A DNA stretch of 57,178 bases. Source: Saprospiraceae bacterium. Lineage in GTDB: Bacteria; Bacteroidota; Bacteroidia; Chitinophagales; Saprospiraceae. Both the position numbers and the translations under genes were made by a program. Of this stretch, positions 19,043 through 26,979 are shown piece by piece. The stretch lies in contig JAHDBH010000001.1 in assembly GCA_020630495.1 (NCBI GenBank), forward strand, positions 81,989-139,166. The letters are read 5' to 3'. Numbering within the stretch: the stretch's first letter is position 1; each line of letters starts with the position of its first letter. The notes under the pieces are model-generated. The model saw only the letters and a program-made list of their open reading frames with translations, was not told the DNA's origin and did no database searches.

Positions 19043-19594
19043 ATGATACTTCCTATATATGCCTATGGGCAGCCTGTCCTGAAACGAAAAGCCGCGCCAG
19101 TAGATTTATCGGCACCTGGCATAGAGGATTTTATTTCTCACATGTGGGAGACAATGTATCACGCCGCTGGCGTAGGTCTAGCGGCGCCTCAGGTAGGTAA
19201 ATCGATGCGTATATTCCTAGTAGATACCGAGCAGACAATGAAGGAAGATGACAAGAAGCACGGTATTAAAAAAGCATTTATCAATGCTGAAATTATAGAA
19301 GAGTGGGGAGAACTATGGTCCTACGAGGAAGGCTGTCTCTCTATACCACATATTCGCGGTGATGTGGAGAGGTGGTCACACATCGCTATACGATACACAG
19401 ATCTAGATGGCAATGAATACGAGGAAGACTATGAGGGTATCAATGCCAGAGTCATACAGCACGAATATGACCACATAGAGGGTAAGCTATTTACGGAGTA
19501 TCTTAAGCCACTTAAGCGCCAACTCGTAAAGCGAAAACTAGATCAGATAAAAAAAGGCAAAGTAGAGGCCGATTATCGCCTGCGCTACGTATAG
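19043..19594 (+). CDS. def: Peptide deformylase
   Basis: This enzyme removes the N-formyl group from the initiator Met of nascent proteins. All three metal-site motifs are visible: GVGLAAPQVG (residues 43-52), EGCLSIP with the Cys ligand, and QHEYDH with the two His ligands and catalytic Glu. The 183-residue length is normal for the family. It starts 8 bases after ruvX and is probably co-transcribed with it. Confidence 0.96.
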   Translation: MILPIYAYGQPVLKRKAAPVDLSAPGIEDFISHMWETMYHAAGVGLAAPQVGKSMRIFLVDTEQTMKEDDKKHGIKKAFINAEIIEEWGELWSYEEGCLSIPHIRGDVERWSHIAIRYTDLDGNEYEEDYEGINARVIQHEYDHIEGKLFTEYLKPLKRQLVKRKLDQIKKGKVEADYRLRYV

Positions 19595-19914
19595 ACCATA
19601 TGATGTCAGCTCTGACCCCTAAGTGATCAGCTCTCGCTATGGTAAGGATGTAAAGCCCATTTCGTGCCTTAGGAATTTTTGATGGGACTATTTTTTGGGA
19701 TAAGCAACAGATATTCCAATGGCTGACGTGAATAGGCTCGACTTCTGCGTGCGTAAGTTTTGCTTAAAGCGAGATATTAGATTTAATTATAATTAATTAT
19801 CTTACGACTAATTGTATCAATGGCCTTCGCGCCTAGGAGTTATTGTCTTCAGTCTCATGCATGAGTGGGTTTCCAAGATCAGTATGAGTCCAATGTAGGA
19901 GTGAGCACCAGAAT
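19595..19914. other. Gene-free spacer between convergent genes
   Basis: The spacer lies between the ends of def (plus) and the flippase gene (minus), so no promoter is needed. It contains an AT-only perfect palindrome TTAATTATAATTAA (19783-19796) and no hairpin with a T-run convincing enough to call a terminator. No gene is seen. Confidence 0.5.
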
Positions 19915-21417
19915 CTATCGCTTCCATGAAGTACGTATTTTCGATCGCACACCTCGGAGCATATCATTAATATCCTGAGAGAGATTAAAGTAAAGTACGG
20001 GCAGCGCGTATAGCAGTCCGCATATTATTACCTTCAGAGGTACATTGACCCAGATGCTCCAGTCTCTAGGTATGAGCATCAGCGTCAACATCGTCAATAA
20101 GGTAAGGCCAAGCAGCGCCCATGTACTGCGGTGAAAGGGAAGTATACCCATGGTACGCCAAAGCAGAGTCCCTTTGAGTAAATTGTAAATTACAAATGCT
20201 CCGAAGGTAGCTAGAGCCGCACCAAGAATCTCATAGCGAGAGATTAAAGTATAATTGAGAAGAAAGTTACAAATCGCAAGGATGATGATGAATAGTAGAT
20301 TGTACCTATAATACTTACTGTAAGTAATGATCTCAGTATTCATACTCAGTAGCATGTCGATCAATCTTCCTAGCGCTAGAAAGAGAAAGATATGTCTGCT
20401 CTCCCAGAAGATGGGATCACCAGATACTATCTTATCTAGCTCGGGTAAGCAAGACCAGATGAGGATAAATAGAAATGTGCTGGGTACCAGAAGATTGATA
20501 GAAGCTTTCTGGTAGAGGTCTTCAATCTGCGATTGATCGCCAGCGGTAGCAGCATTGCTTAGGACAGGAGATATAATTTTGGATAGGCTGCGCCTAGGTA
20601 TGTCGATGACATTAGTCAAGAAGAGAATGAGTGCATAGGCACCATTGCTAGTGAATCCGAGCATTGCGCTCAGCATGATCATATCGAGTCTAAAGGCAAA
20701 GGAAGCACTCAGGCTATTGAGTGCGCTATAGAAGGTGAAGCTGCGGATCTCTCGTCGCTTGGTATGAGCTATTTCTCTCCACTTGGCTGCTGCGCCACGG
20801 AAACCGCCAAGTCGCGCCAGATAGATAGCTAGAAAAAGACATACTACGGCATAGAATATGATGATAAGCCATGACGTCTCTTCTTTATTTACATATCCAT
20901 GGTAGCCTAGGAGTACCAATATAGGAAGTGCAATCTTAAATGATAGACTCGACAAGATCTCAGGGATGACAATCCTACGGAGATTAGAGCAGTGCAAAAT
21001 GAAAATTCTATTAGCGGCTAGTATAATAGTCAATATGACCACCAGCAGTATGTGATCTTCTAGTATGCCCTGTCTATCTATCTTTAGATAGCGCATGAGA
21101 GCGAGGAACTTTTCTTGCAGTAGAAAATATAATGCCACAAATAGTATAGAGCTCAGAGCAAAAAGCTTGTAGATAGACTTGATAAAACTGCGATCAGGAA
21201 AGCGCAGATCAAATTCTGGATAGTATTTCAGTACCAGGCCCACTACTCCAAGGGTCATAAATGGAATCAGAAAAATTGCAGAACTGGTTAAGAACTGCGC
21301 AAAACCATAGAGTTCTCGATCTAGATTGTATACAAATAGGGTGGCAATAAATCCTATTCCTACGCCCACATAGTTGACGAGAAGATTTTTGATTCCTTGA
21401 CGTTTTATGATTCCCAC
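19915..21417 (-). CDS. Polysaccharide/oligosaccharide flippase (Wzx/MATE-like)
   Basis: This 500-residue integral membrane protein has about 12-14 hydrophobic segments spread along its length. Its N-terminus (KNLLVNYVGVGIGFIATLFV, then LYGFAQFLTSSAIFLIPFMTLGVVGLVLKY) is typical of polysaccharide-biosynthesis flippases that move lipid-linked sugar units across the inner membrane. It starts 2 bases after the stop of the methyltransferase gene, as the last gene of a three-gene minus operon. The neighbouring glycosyltransferase and modifying enzymes support a surface-glycan role. The cargo is unknown. Confidence 0.85.
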   Translation of the reverse strand: MGIIKRQGIKNLLVNYVGVGIGFIATLFVYNLDRELYGFAQFLTSSAIFLIPFMTLGVVGLVLKYYPEFDLRFPDRSFIKSIYKLFALSSILFVALYFLLQEKFLALMRYLKIDRQGILEDHILLVVILTIILAANRIFILHCSNLRRIVIPEILSSLSFKIALPILVLLGYHGYVNKEETSWLIIIFYAVVCLFLAIYLARLGGFRGAAAKWREIAHTKRREIRSFTFYSALNSLSASFAFRLDMIMLSAMLGFTSNGAYALILFLTNVIDIPRRSLSKIISPVLSNAATAGDQSQIEDLYQKASINLLVPSTFLFILIWSCLPELDKIVSGDPIFWESRHIFLFLALGRLIDMLLSMNTEIITYSKYYRYNLLFIIILAICNFLLNYTLISRYEILGAALATFGAFVIYNLLKGTLLWRTMGILPFHRSTWALLGLTLLTMLTLMLIPRDWSIWVNVPLKVIICGLLYALPVLYFNLSQDINDMLRGVRSKIRTSWKR

Positions 21418-21419
21418 GA

Positions 21420-22160
21420 CTAGTCTTTCTGTAGTATGGCGTACAGATGCTTTTGCGCGAAAGCGCCACTATCTATCAGCTGACATCCATCCATACTCTG
21501 TAAAAACCAAGACCAGCTCTCTGGAGACCAAAAATGAACATGTCCCCAGTAGCTCTGTCCGTCCTCTCTCATCTGGCCTGCCGACTGAAAATCTATGCGA
21601 CCATTGGGCACACTAAGCACTAGCTTGCCACCGTGGGTGCAGCAGGTCATTAAATGACGCACAGCCCTCTGAGGATCGACCATGTGCTCCAGCACCTCCA
21701 TGCAGAATATGATATCATGTGACTGCGATATATCGTACAGACTCCTTGCGACGAAGTCAGCTGTGGGGCACATCGCTCGAGCAAGATCGAGCATCTGTAC
21801 GTAAGTGTCATAGCCTGTAAGGGCGGATGGCTGGGACACCTGTAAAATATATCTGAATAAATAGGCCATACCAGATCCGACATCTGCGATATCTTTTCCG
21901 TCCAGAGGTAGTTGATTTTGTTTGCATTTCTCTATGAGCTCTTGCGTAAGGGCCATCCGCTCGTCTGTAAGGTACTGACGTAGCTCCGAATAATTCTGTA
22001 AATCGCTGTGAGAATTATGAGCAGAAAATTCTTTGAGGAGTTGAGTGATTTCTTGAGATTCTTTTTTGCTGATACTATGCTTCGATGTGCTAGTCTCTGT
22101 GCGGATGAGCATGATGCCCTGCTGGCGCAGGTATTTTTTGAGGAAGGATGGGAGTTTCAT
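21420..22160 (-). CDS. Class I SAM-dependent methyltransferase
   Basis: This 246-residue protein has the SAM-binding motif I (IADVGSGMAYLFRYI), a downstream acidic strand (LTGYDTYVQMLDLAR) and a motif IV-like region (HDIIFCMEVLEHMVDPQRAV), a pattern of the Methyltransf_11/23 families. It directly abuts the glycosyltransferase gene upstream and the flippase downstream, so it probably methylates a sugar or lipid intermediate of the same glycan. The substrate cannot be read from the sequence. Confidence 0.85.
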   Translation of the reverse strand: MKLPSFLKKYLRQQGIMLIRTETSTSKHSISKKESQEITQLLKEFSAHNSHSDLQNYSELRQYLTDERMALTQELIEKCKQNQLPLDGKDIADVGSGMAYLFRYILQVSQPSALTGYDTYVQMLDLARAMCPTADFVARSLYDISQSHDIIFCMEVLEHMVDPQRAVRHLMTCCTHGGKLVLSVPNGRIDFQSAGQMREDGQSYWGHVHFWSPESWSWFLQSMDGCQLIDSGAFAQKHLYAILQKD

Positions 22161-23456
22161 CTATGCAAGTAAGGCATCTATATGTTGGCGAAGTGCATCT
22201 ATGTGTGACTCACGCTGGTAAGCCTGATGATGTGTCTCTAGTGCTCTACGACAGGGGTGGTCTGTGCGCAGCAACTCCTGTAAATGTACTTCGATCTGAT
22301 CAGCTGAAGAGGAATCAGCTGATAAGGTAACACCTATGCTGTGATGTGCTACGCGCGCTGCACAGCCAGGCTGGTCATGACGTCCTCCACTGATGACCAG
22401 CATAGGTACTTGATGATGGACGCACTCCTGTATCGTGTGTATACCACCATGATGAATGGACACTGATGTATGAGCCAAGAGAGACAGCTGATCTACCCAG
22501 TCATAAGTCTGGATATGGCTAGGCAGCGAATCAATTACGAGAGTGCTGTGACCAGACATGGTCATGATCATGTGCCACTCAGGATGTCTTCTTACAGCTT
22601 CTATCACGTACTGCAAATGTTCTTGATTACCACCAGGCATACTGCTCAGGGTACACATTATTATAGGTTTTTCTTGGGCTATAACTTTCAGAGCCTCTAG
22701 GTCAAGACCAGTAGATCTCATTTCTTGCCTATCGTACCTGATCTGTGCACCGATATGATGGTCAGTACTACGAGTATTTCCTGGAAGGTCAAGGCTCGAT
22801 ATCGTGAGATGTAAAGTGGGCAGATGTCGGTAGATCATAGCCGATGGCCACGCTCCCTGTAGATAGTCGCTCGATGGCACACCTATGAGATCAGCATAGT
22901 ATCTCAGATTGGATTGTCGATTCTTAGCGAGATGCCTGATAGACTTTTTGAGGGTGTTTCTTTTATTTTGAGCATAGAGCTTTGTCCATTCTGCTGTGTA
23001 ATCGTGAGAGGGCTTATAGCGACTATCAGAAGTCAAAGGTGGAAGATGCATCTGAGGCCATACGGGAAACCACTGACTTAGCAGCACACACCTGTGTTGA
23101 CTGCTGATCAGGTACAAGATGAGCTCGTGCAATTCTTGATCGATGATGACTAGGTCTATTTGGCGCACATGTAGTAGCCTATCTAGCTGATCATGTCCCC
23201 AGCTCTTGATGATGCGCCTGCGCGATGTCCAGGGCTTGTAGTGCATCTTGTAGCTAGGCAGCTCGACAAAGTCAAGACCCTGATGTCGTGCGTAGTCTCC
23301 TCCGCGAAATGGGCTTGCACATAGCACTGTGTGTCCCAGTTGCTGTAGCCTGTGGGACAGGTCACAGCTGGCCTTGAGCATGCCCGTGAGTCCTGTGGTG
23401 ATGATGAGGAGATTAGCCACGATGTGAAGATAGATATATCGCCATATCGGCCTCAT
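22161..23456 (-). CDS. GT1/UGT-like glycosyltransferase
   Basis: This GT-B fold enzyme has an N-terminal acceptor half starting LLIITTGLTGMLKASCDL and a C-terminal nucleotide-sugar half with the UGT-like signature SIHHGGIHTIQECV followed by PMLVISGGRHDQ, close to the macrolide/UDP-glycosyltransferase pattern HHGGxGT...DQ. The ATG at 23456 gives 431 residues. A GTG at 23420 would start right before the first beta strand and may be the true start, because the 23456 start overlaps the divergent gene. It is the first gene of the minus operon with a methyltransferase and flippase. Donor and acceptor are unknown. Confidence 0.8.
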   Translation of the reverse strand: MRPIWRYIYLHIVANLLIITTGLTGMLKASCDLSHRLQQLGHTVLCASPFRGGDYARHQGLDFVELPSYKMHYKPWTSRRRIIKSWGHDQLDRLLHVRQIDLVIIDQELHELILYLISSQHRCVLLSQWFPVWPQMHLPPLTSDSRYKPSHDYTAEWTKLYAQNKRNTLKKSIRHLAKNRQSNLRYYADLIGVPSSDYLQGAWPSAMIYRHLPTLHLTISSLDLPGNTRSTDHHIGAQIRYDRQEMRSTGLDLEALKVIAQEKPIIMCTLSSMPGGNQEHLQYVIEAVRRHPEWHMIMTMSGHSTLVIDSLPSHIQTYDWVDQLSLLAHTSVSIHHGGIHTIQECVHHQVPMLVISGGRHDQPGCAARVAHHSIGVTLSADSSSADQIEVHLQELLRTDHPCRRALETHHQAYQRESHIDALRQHIDALLA

Positions 23457-23481
23457 GATTCCGCTATCTTCGCGATATAGT

Positions 23482-24414
23482 ATGGACTTCACGATTGTCA
23501 ATAATTCTGGTGGGTACCACGGACATCAGATCAAGGATGTCTTGGGAGGTATCTGCATCGGAAAGTTGCTAGGCTTACGCTATCGCTCCATGCGATATGC
23601 CTATCTCGATCATTTCAGTATCGGCGATCACGCAGATTCGTTGAGTTGGTGGCAACGTAGGATGGGATATAAGCGTGTGCGACGTGTGAGTGGACCGCTA
23701 TGGGATGGTATCTCTGACTATGAGGAAGCGCTTGCATACTTTGCTCCTATCATAGATGCCCCTGATGGTACGCTGTTGCTATTTGATAAGGCTCTCCGTA
23801 TCCATCCGCATCAGACTATCCCGTGGTATGACGAGGGTAAATTAAAGAATAATATCTGGCGTGAAATAGTCCACCAGACTTCGCGCAATTATCAGGAGCG
23901 ACATCAGCTTACTGTCGCTAAGGGTCCTATACGCGTAGCGATGCATATCAGTAGAGGAGTAGATTATAATCGCGATAGATTTCCTGAACACTTTTCTAGC
24001 TCGTATCAAGTGCGGTATATGTTTTCTATGGAATATTTTCTGCGTATTACGGAGCAAATAGTGAGTCACTATGGAGAGAATGAAGTGGTCATCGACATAT
24101 TTACAGAGCAGCTTAATTCTGAAGATGTGAGTAGAGCATTCTCTGCACTGCCGTATGCTACCGTTCATATAGGGAAAAATAGAAAGGAGAAAGATGATCG
24201 ACTGATTCACGGAATATTTAATCGCTTCGTAATGGCGGATATTTTGGTTACTTGCAACAGTAGTTTTTCTGCCATGTGCTCTTATTTTAGGGAAGGCAAG
24301 ACGACTATTTATCACCCTCATCTGCACTTGGAGTATCTACCTGCTCCAGAGTACTTGGCTACGGATGAGCACGGGAATTTTGATACTTCGCTATTAAGGA
24401 GTAGTAGGTCATGA
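23482..24414 (+). CDS. Putative glycosyltransferase, fucosyltransferase-like
   Basis: This 310-residue protein is not firmly recognised. Its layout recalls GT11/GT23 fucosyltransferase-type enzymes: an N-terminal GGYHGHQIKDVLGGICIGKLL segment, a central VAMHISRGVDYNRDRFPE (compare the HIRRGDY motif), VVIDIFTEQ, and a C-terminal LVTCNSSFSAMCSYFREGKT resembling the family's S-F-S motif. The ATG at 23482 is preferred. An in-frame ATG at 23455 would overlap the divergent gene's start. It heads a four-gene plus operon with two sulfotransferases and an acyltransferase, which fits glycan assembly. Confidence 0.6.
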   Translation: MDFTIVNNSGGYHGHQIKDVLGGICIGKLLGLRYRSMRYAYLDHFSIGDHADSLSWWQRRMGYKRVRRVSGPLWDGISDYEEALAYFAPIIDAPDGTLLLFDKALRIHPHQTIPWYDEGKLKNNIWREIVHQTSRNYQERHQLTVAKGPIRVAMHISRGVDYNRDRFPEHFSSSYQVRYMFSMEYFLRITEQIVSHYGENEVVIDIFTEQLNSEDVSRAFSALPYATVHIGKNRKEKDDRLIHGIFNRFVMADILVTCNSSFSAMCSYFREGKTTIYHPHLHLEYLPAPEYLATDEHGNFDTSLLRSSRS

Positions 24415-25139
24415 CCATGTGGAAGTGGTATAGGAGCGCCTTTCGGCAAAAGGACTTTGTATTTATCTTAAGTGCTATGCGTAGCGGGTCTACATTATTA
24501 AAATCTCTACTAGCGACTGCGCCAGAAATATCTCACTTGCCAGAAATTCACTATCACAAGTATAAAATACTTCCAGAGATTCGGCTCGCGGCCTTGGCAA
24601 AAGAGCCCATCATAGTACTCAAGAAACCCAGTTGGCTGGGTGAAAATGATTATCCTCGATTTCCCGCTGTGTCGCGCAGAAAATCAATTGTCTTAGTAAG
24701 GCATCCATATACGACGCTGCTGTCTATAAAGAATATGCAAGCAAGTGTGTCTGGCGATCATCTAGAGAGCTGGAGTACAGAGGTGATCCTGGATTACTGG
24801 ATCATGACTTACAAGAACTTGGCATCTCTGAAGGATGACCACATACTTCTCAGATATCATGACCTCGTGCATGATCCCATAGCTCATACGGCGAGGATAT
24901 TCAGATACTTGTCCCTAGATGAGCATGCAGGTGTAGATACATATCAGCCGCCCAAGAATTATCAGTGGGCTTGGTACAATGATGACGGCGGCGATAAGAT
25001 CAAAAGCCTAACTGTGCGGCCATCGCCTGTGGATGTAGACCAAGATCTATTGAGCTATATACTTTCCTATAAAGATGTACCCACACTACTCACTGCCTAT
25101 GGGTATGAAATAAATCCAGACGCTCGTGATTTCGCATAG
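24411..25139 (+). CDS. PAPS-dependent sulfotransferase
   Basis: This 242-residue protein has an N-terminal 5'-phosphosulfate-binding loop (FILSAMRSGSTLLKSLL) and a 3'-phosphate-binding segment (KSIVLVRHPYTTLLSI). These are the two hallmark PAPS contacts of the Sulfotransfer_1/3 families, which transfer sulfate from PAPS to a hydroxyl or amine. The start overlaps the previous stop (ATGA). Its place among glycan genes suggests sulfation of a sugar or lipid-linked saccharide. Confidence 0.85.
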   Translation: MTMWKWYRSAFRQKDFVFILSAMRSGSTLLKSLLATAPEISHLPEIHYHKYKILPEIRLAALAKEPIIVLKKPSWLGENDYPRFPAVSRRKSIVLVRHPYTTLLSIKNMQASVSGDHLESWSTEVILDYWIMTYKNLASLKDDHILLRYHDLVHDPIAHTARIFRYLSLDEHAGVDTYQPPKNYQWAWYNDDGGDKIKSLTVRPSPVDVDQDLLSYILSYKDVPTLLTAYGYEINPDARDFA

Positions 25140-25860
25140 ATATCGTGCCATATTCATTCACATCCCCAAGACGGGCGGGGCCAGCATAGAGAGGCTCATA
25201 TGGTCTGATGAGGAGAAAACTGAAGATAATCTGTGGATGGGATACACGCGTCCGCATCACAATAAATATCAGTCAGGAGCACTGCAACACCTCTGGGCGC
25301 TCAATGTAATGAAGGCAGTGGGAGCTGAGACGTATCGTGATTATTACACCTTTGCAATGGTCCGCAATCCCTGGGATCGTGTCATATCGCAGTATCTATA
25401 TCTACAGAAGCGATGGGACCTCAGAAAGTTTTTAGGCGTGCCAAGGCATTTATCATTTGTGGATTATCTTGGGCTTATCATTAAGCACCCGCATGTGCAC
25501 TGGGAGTCGCAGTGTAAGTTTGTCTATGATGCCGATGATCAGATATTAGTAGATAAGATCTATAGATATGAGGAATTTGATGAGTCAGTGAGATCCATTC
25601 TCGTACAGATCGGTGCTGTCAGACCACAGGATGAGATCCACATACCACACGCTAATAAGTCTGAGCGGAAAGCTTATTACTACTACTACGATGACTATAC
25701 ACGAGATATGGTCGCGGAGATTTACCATGATGATATATCTCGCTTTGATTATGCATTTGATGACGAGCGCTATGTACGACGAGGGAAGCGACACCGCTTT
25801 CCAGTCCCGAGGCACTGGCTGGCATCCAAGTGGTATGAGCTTACAGGTAGAGTCATATGA
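25126..25860 (+). CDS. Second sulfotransferase (Sulfotransfer_2-like)
   Basis: This 244-residue protein starts with AIFIHIPKTGGASIERL, the PAPS loop typical of carbohydrate sulfotransferases (chondroitin/heparan type, Sulfotransfer_2). It then has YTFAMVRNPWDRVISQYLYL, the 3'-phosphate site with Arg and Ser. The only suitable start is GTG at 25126, inside the end of the upstream sulfotransferase gene (14-base overlap). It differs in family from its neighbour, so the two probably sulfate different positions. Confidence 0.85.
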   Translation: MISHRYRAIFIHIPKTGGASIERLIWSDEEKTEDNLWMGYTRPHHNKYQSGALQHLWALNVMKAVGAETYRDYYTFAMVRNPWDRVISQYLYLQKRWDLRKFLGVPRHLSFVDYLGLIIKHPHVHWESQCKFVYDADDQILVDKIYRYEEFDESVRSILVQIGAVRPQDEIHIPHANKSERKAYYYYYDDYTRDMVAEIYHDDISRFDYAFDDERYVRRGKRHRFPVPRHWLASKWYELTGRVI

Positions 25861-26972
25861 CGGACAGGATATTTGGACTGGATGTGCTACGTGCCATGGC
25901 CATATGTCTAGTGCTTGTCTCACACACTTTTGAGTTTTTCGTACCTAATCTATCGGCTGAGTCTGCGAGGTTTTTTGGTTTTTGGGGTGTAGAGATATTT
26001 TTTGTTTTGAGTGGGTTTCTTATTGGTAGGATCTTGCTGAAGCAATTTTATGGTGAGACGGGCCTAGGCAGGAAGGAGCTGAAGCGATTTTGGATTCGCA
26101 GGTGGTTTCGTACTTTACCGCTTTATTATCTGTGCTTGGCAATCTATCTTGTCACCTATTTCATTCTGGGACTAGAGGTCGGAGTATCTCTCGGCGATTT
26201 GCTTCCATACGTCGTATTTCTGCAGAATAGCATTTCACCGCATCCTGGATTTTATGCTATTGCTTGGAGTCTGTCGATAGAGGAGTGGTTTTATCTCTGC
26301 TTTCCCGTAGGATTAATGGTAAGCTCATTACTCGCAGGAAGAAAGCAAAGTGCCGTGTGGGTATTAATCTTGTCAGTCGTCATGGTATCTCTGGGTCTAC
26401 GGCTATACCTCTCTACTACTTATGACTTGGCATGGGGGCCATGGTACCGCAAGATGATTTTCTGGAGGCTTGATTCTATTACCATGGGTGTTGCAGCTGC
26501 TGCTCTATCACTGCGCGGAGGTAGTGTTTTCTCTGATGATGGTCTTTTATCTGTGAATCGTTCGCGCCGCTCAAGAAGAAGAGTGCTCACGATAGTATCA
26601 ATTGGTGCTGTGGCTGTGCTTAGTGGTTACTTCTGGAAGACATATGTTACGACCGGCGAGAGTAATTTATTTTTGGACACGATATTTTTTAACCTGTGTA
26701 GTATCGCGCTCGCAGGTCTGCTACCTGTCTTCTATATCTGGCGCCAGTGTACATGGCCCATTCTAGGCGGTATAGTCACTTGGTTGAGCAAGATCAGTTA
26801 TTCTCTGTATCTTATCCATTGGCTTGTATTGATCGTATCCGTGCACGTACTGGAATTACCTTATGGCTGGCAATATTTCCTGCTTATCATCTCAGTAAGT
26901 ATGATCATAGCGACAATGCTATATCAATTCTTTGAGAAACCTACTACCAGATTGCGCGAACGGTACAGCTAG
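25857..26972 (+). CDS. Acyltransferase 3 family membrane protein (OafA/YrhL-like)
   Basis: This 371-residue protein has about ten hydrophobic segments. Its N-terminus, LDVLRAMAICLVLVSHTFEF, contains the conserved Arg and His of acyltransferase-3 enzymes, which acylate (often acetylate) sugars at the inner membrane. RKELKRFWIRRWFRTLPLYY is the conserved R-x10-R type region, and EEWFYLCFP matches the family E-W-F-Y-L-F-P motif. The start overlaps the sulfotransferase stop by ATGA. It ends 7 bases from the end of the convergent NRPS gene. Confidence 0.88.
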   Translation: MTDRIFGLDVLRAMAICLVLVSHTFEFFVPNLSAESARFFGFWGVEIFFVLSGFLIGRILLKQFYGETGLGRKELKRFWIRRWFRTLPLYYLCLAIYLVTYFILGLEVGVSLGDLLPYVVFLQNSISPHPGFYAIAWSLSIEEWFYLCFPVGLMVSSLLAGRKQSAVWVLILSVVMVSLGLRLYLSTTYDLAWGPWYRKMIFWRLDSITMGVAAAALSLRGGSVFSDDGLLSVNRSRRSRRRVLTIVSIGAVAVLSGYFWKTYVTTGESNLFLDTIFFNLCSIALAGLLPVFYIWRQCTWPILGGIVTWLSKISYSLYLIHWLVLIVSVHVLELPYGWQYFLLIISVSMIIATMLYQFFEKPTTRLRERYS

Positions 26973-26979
26973 CGCGGCG

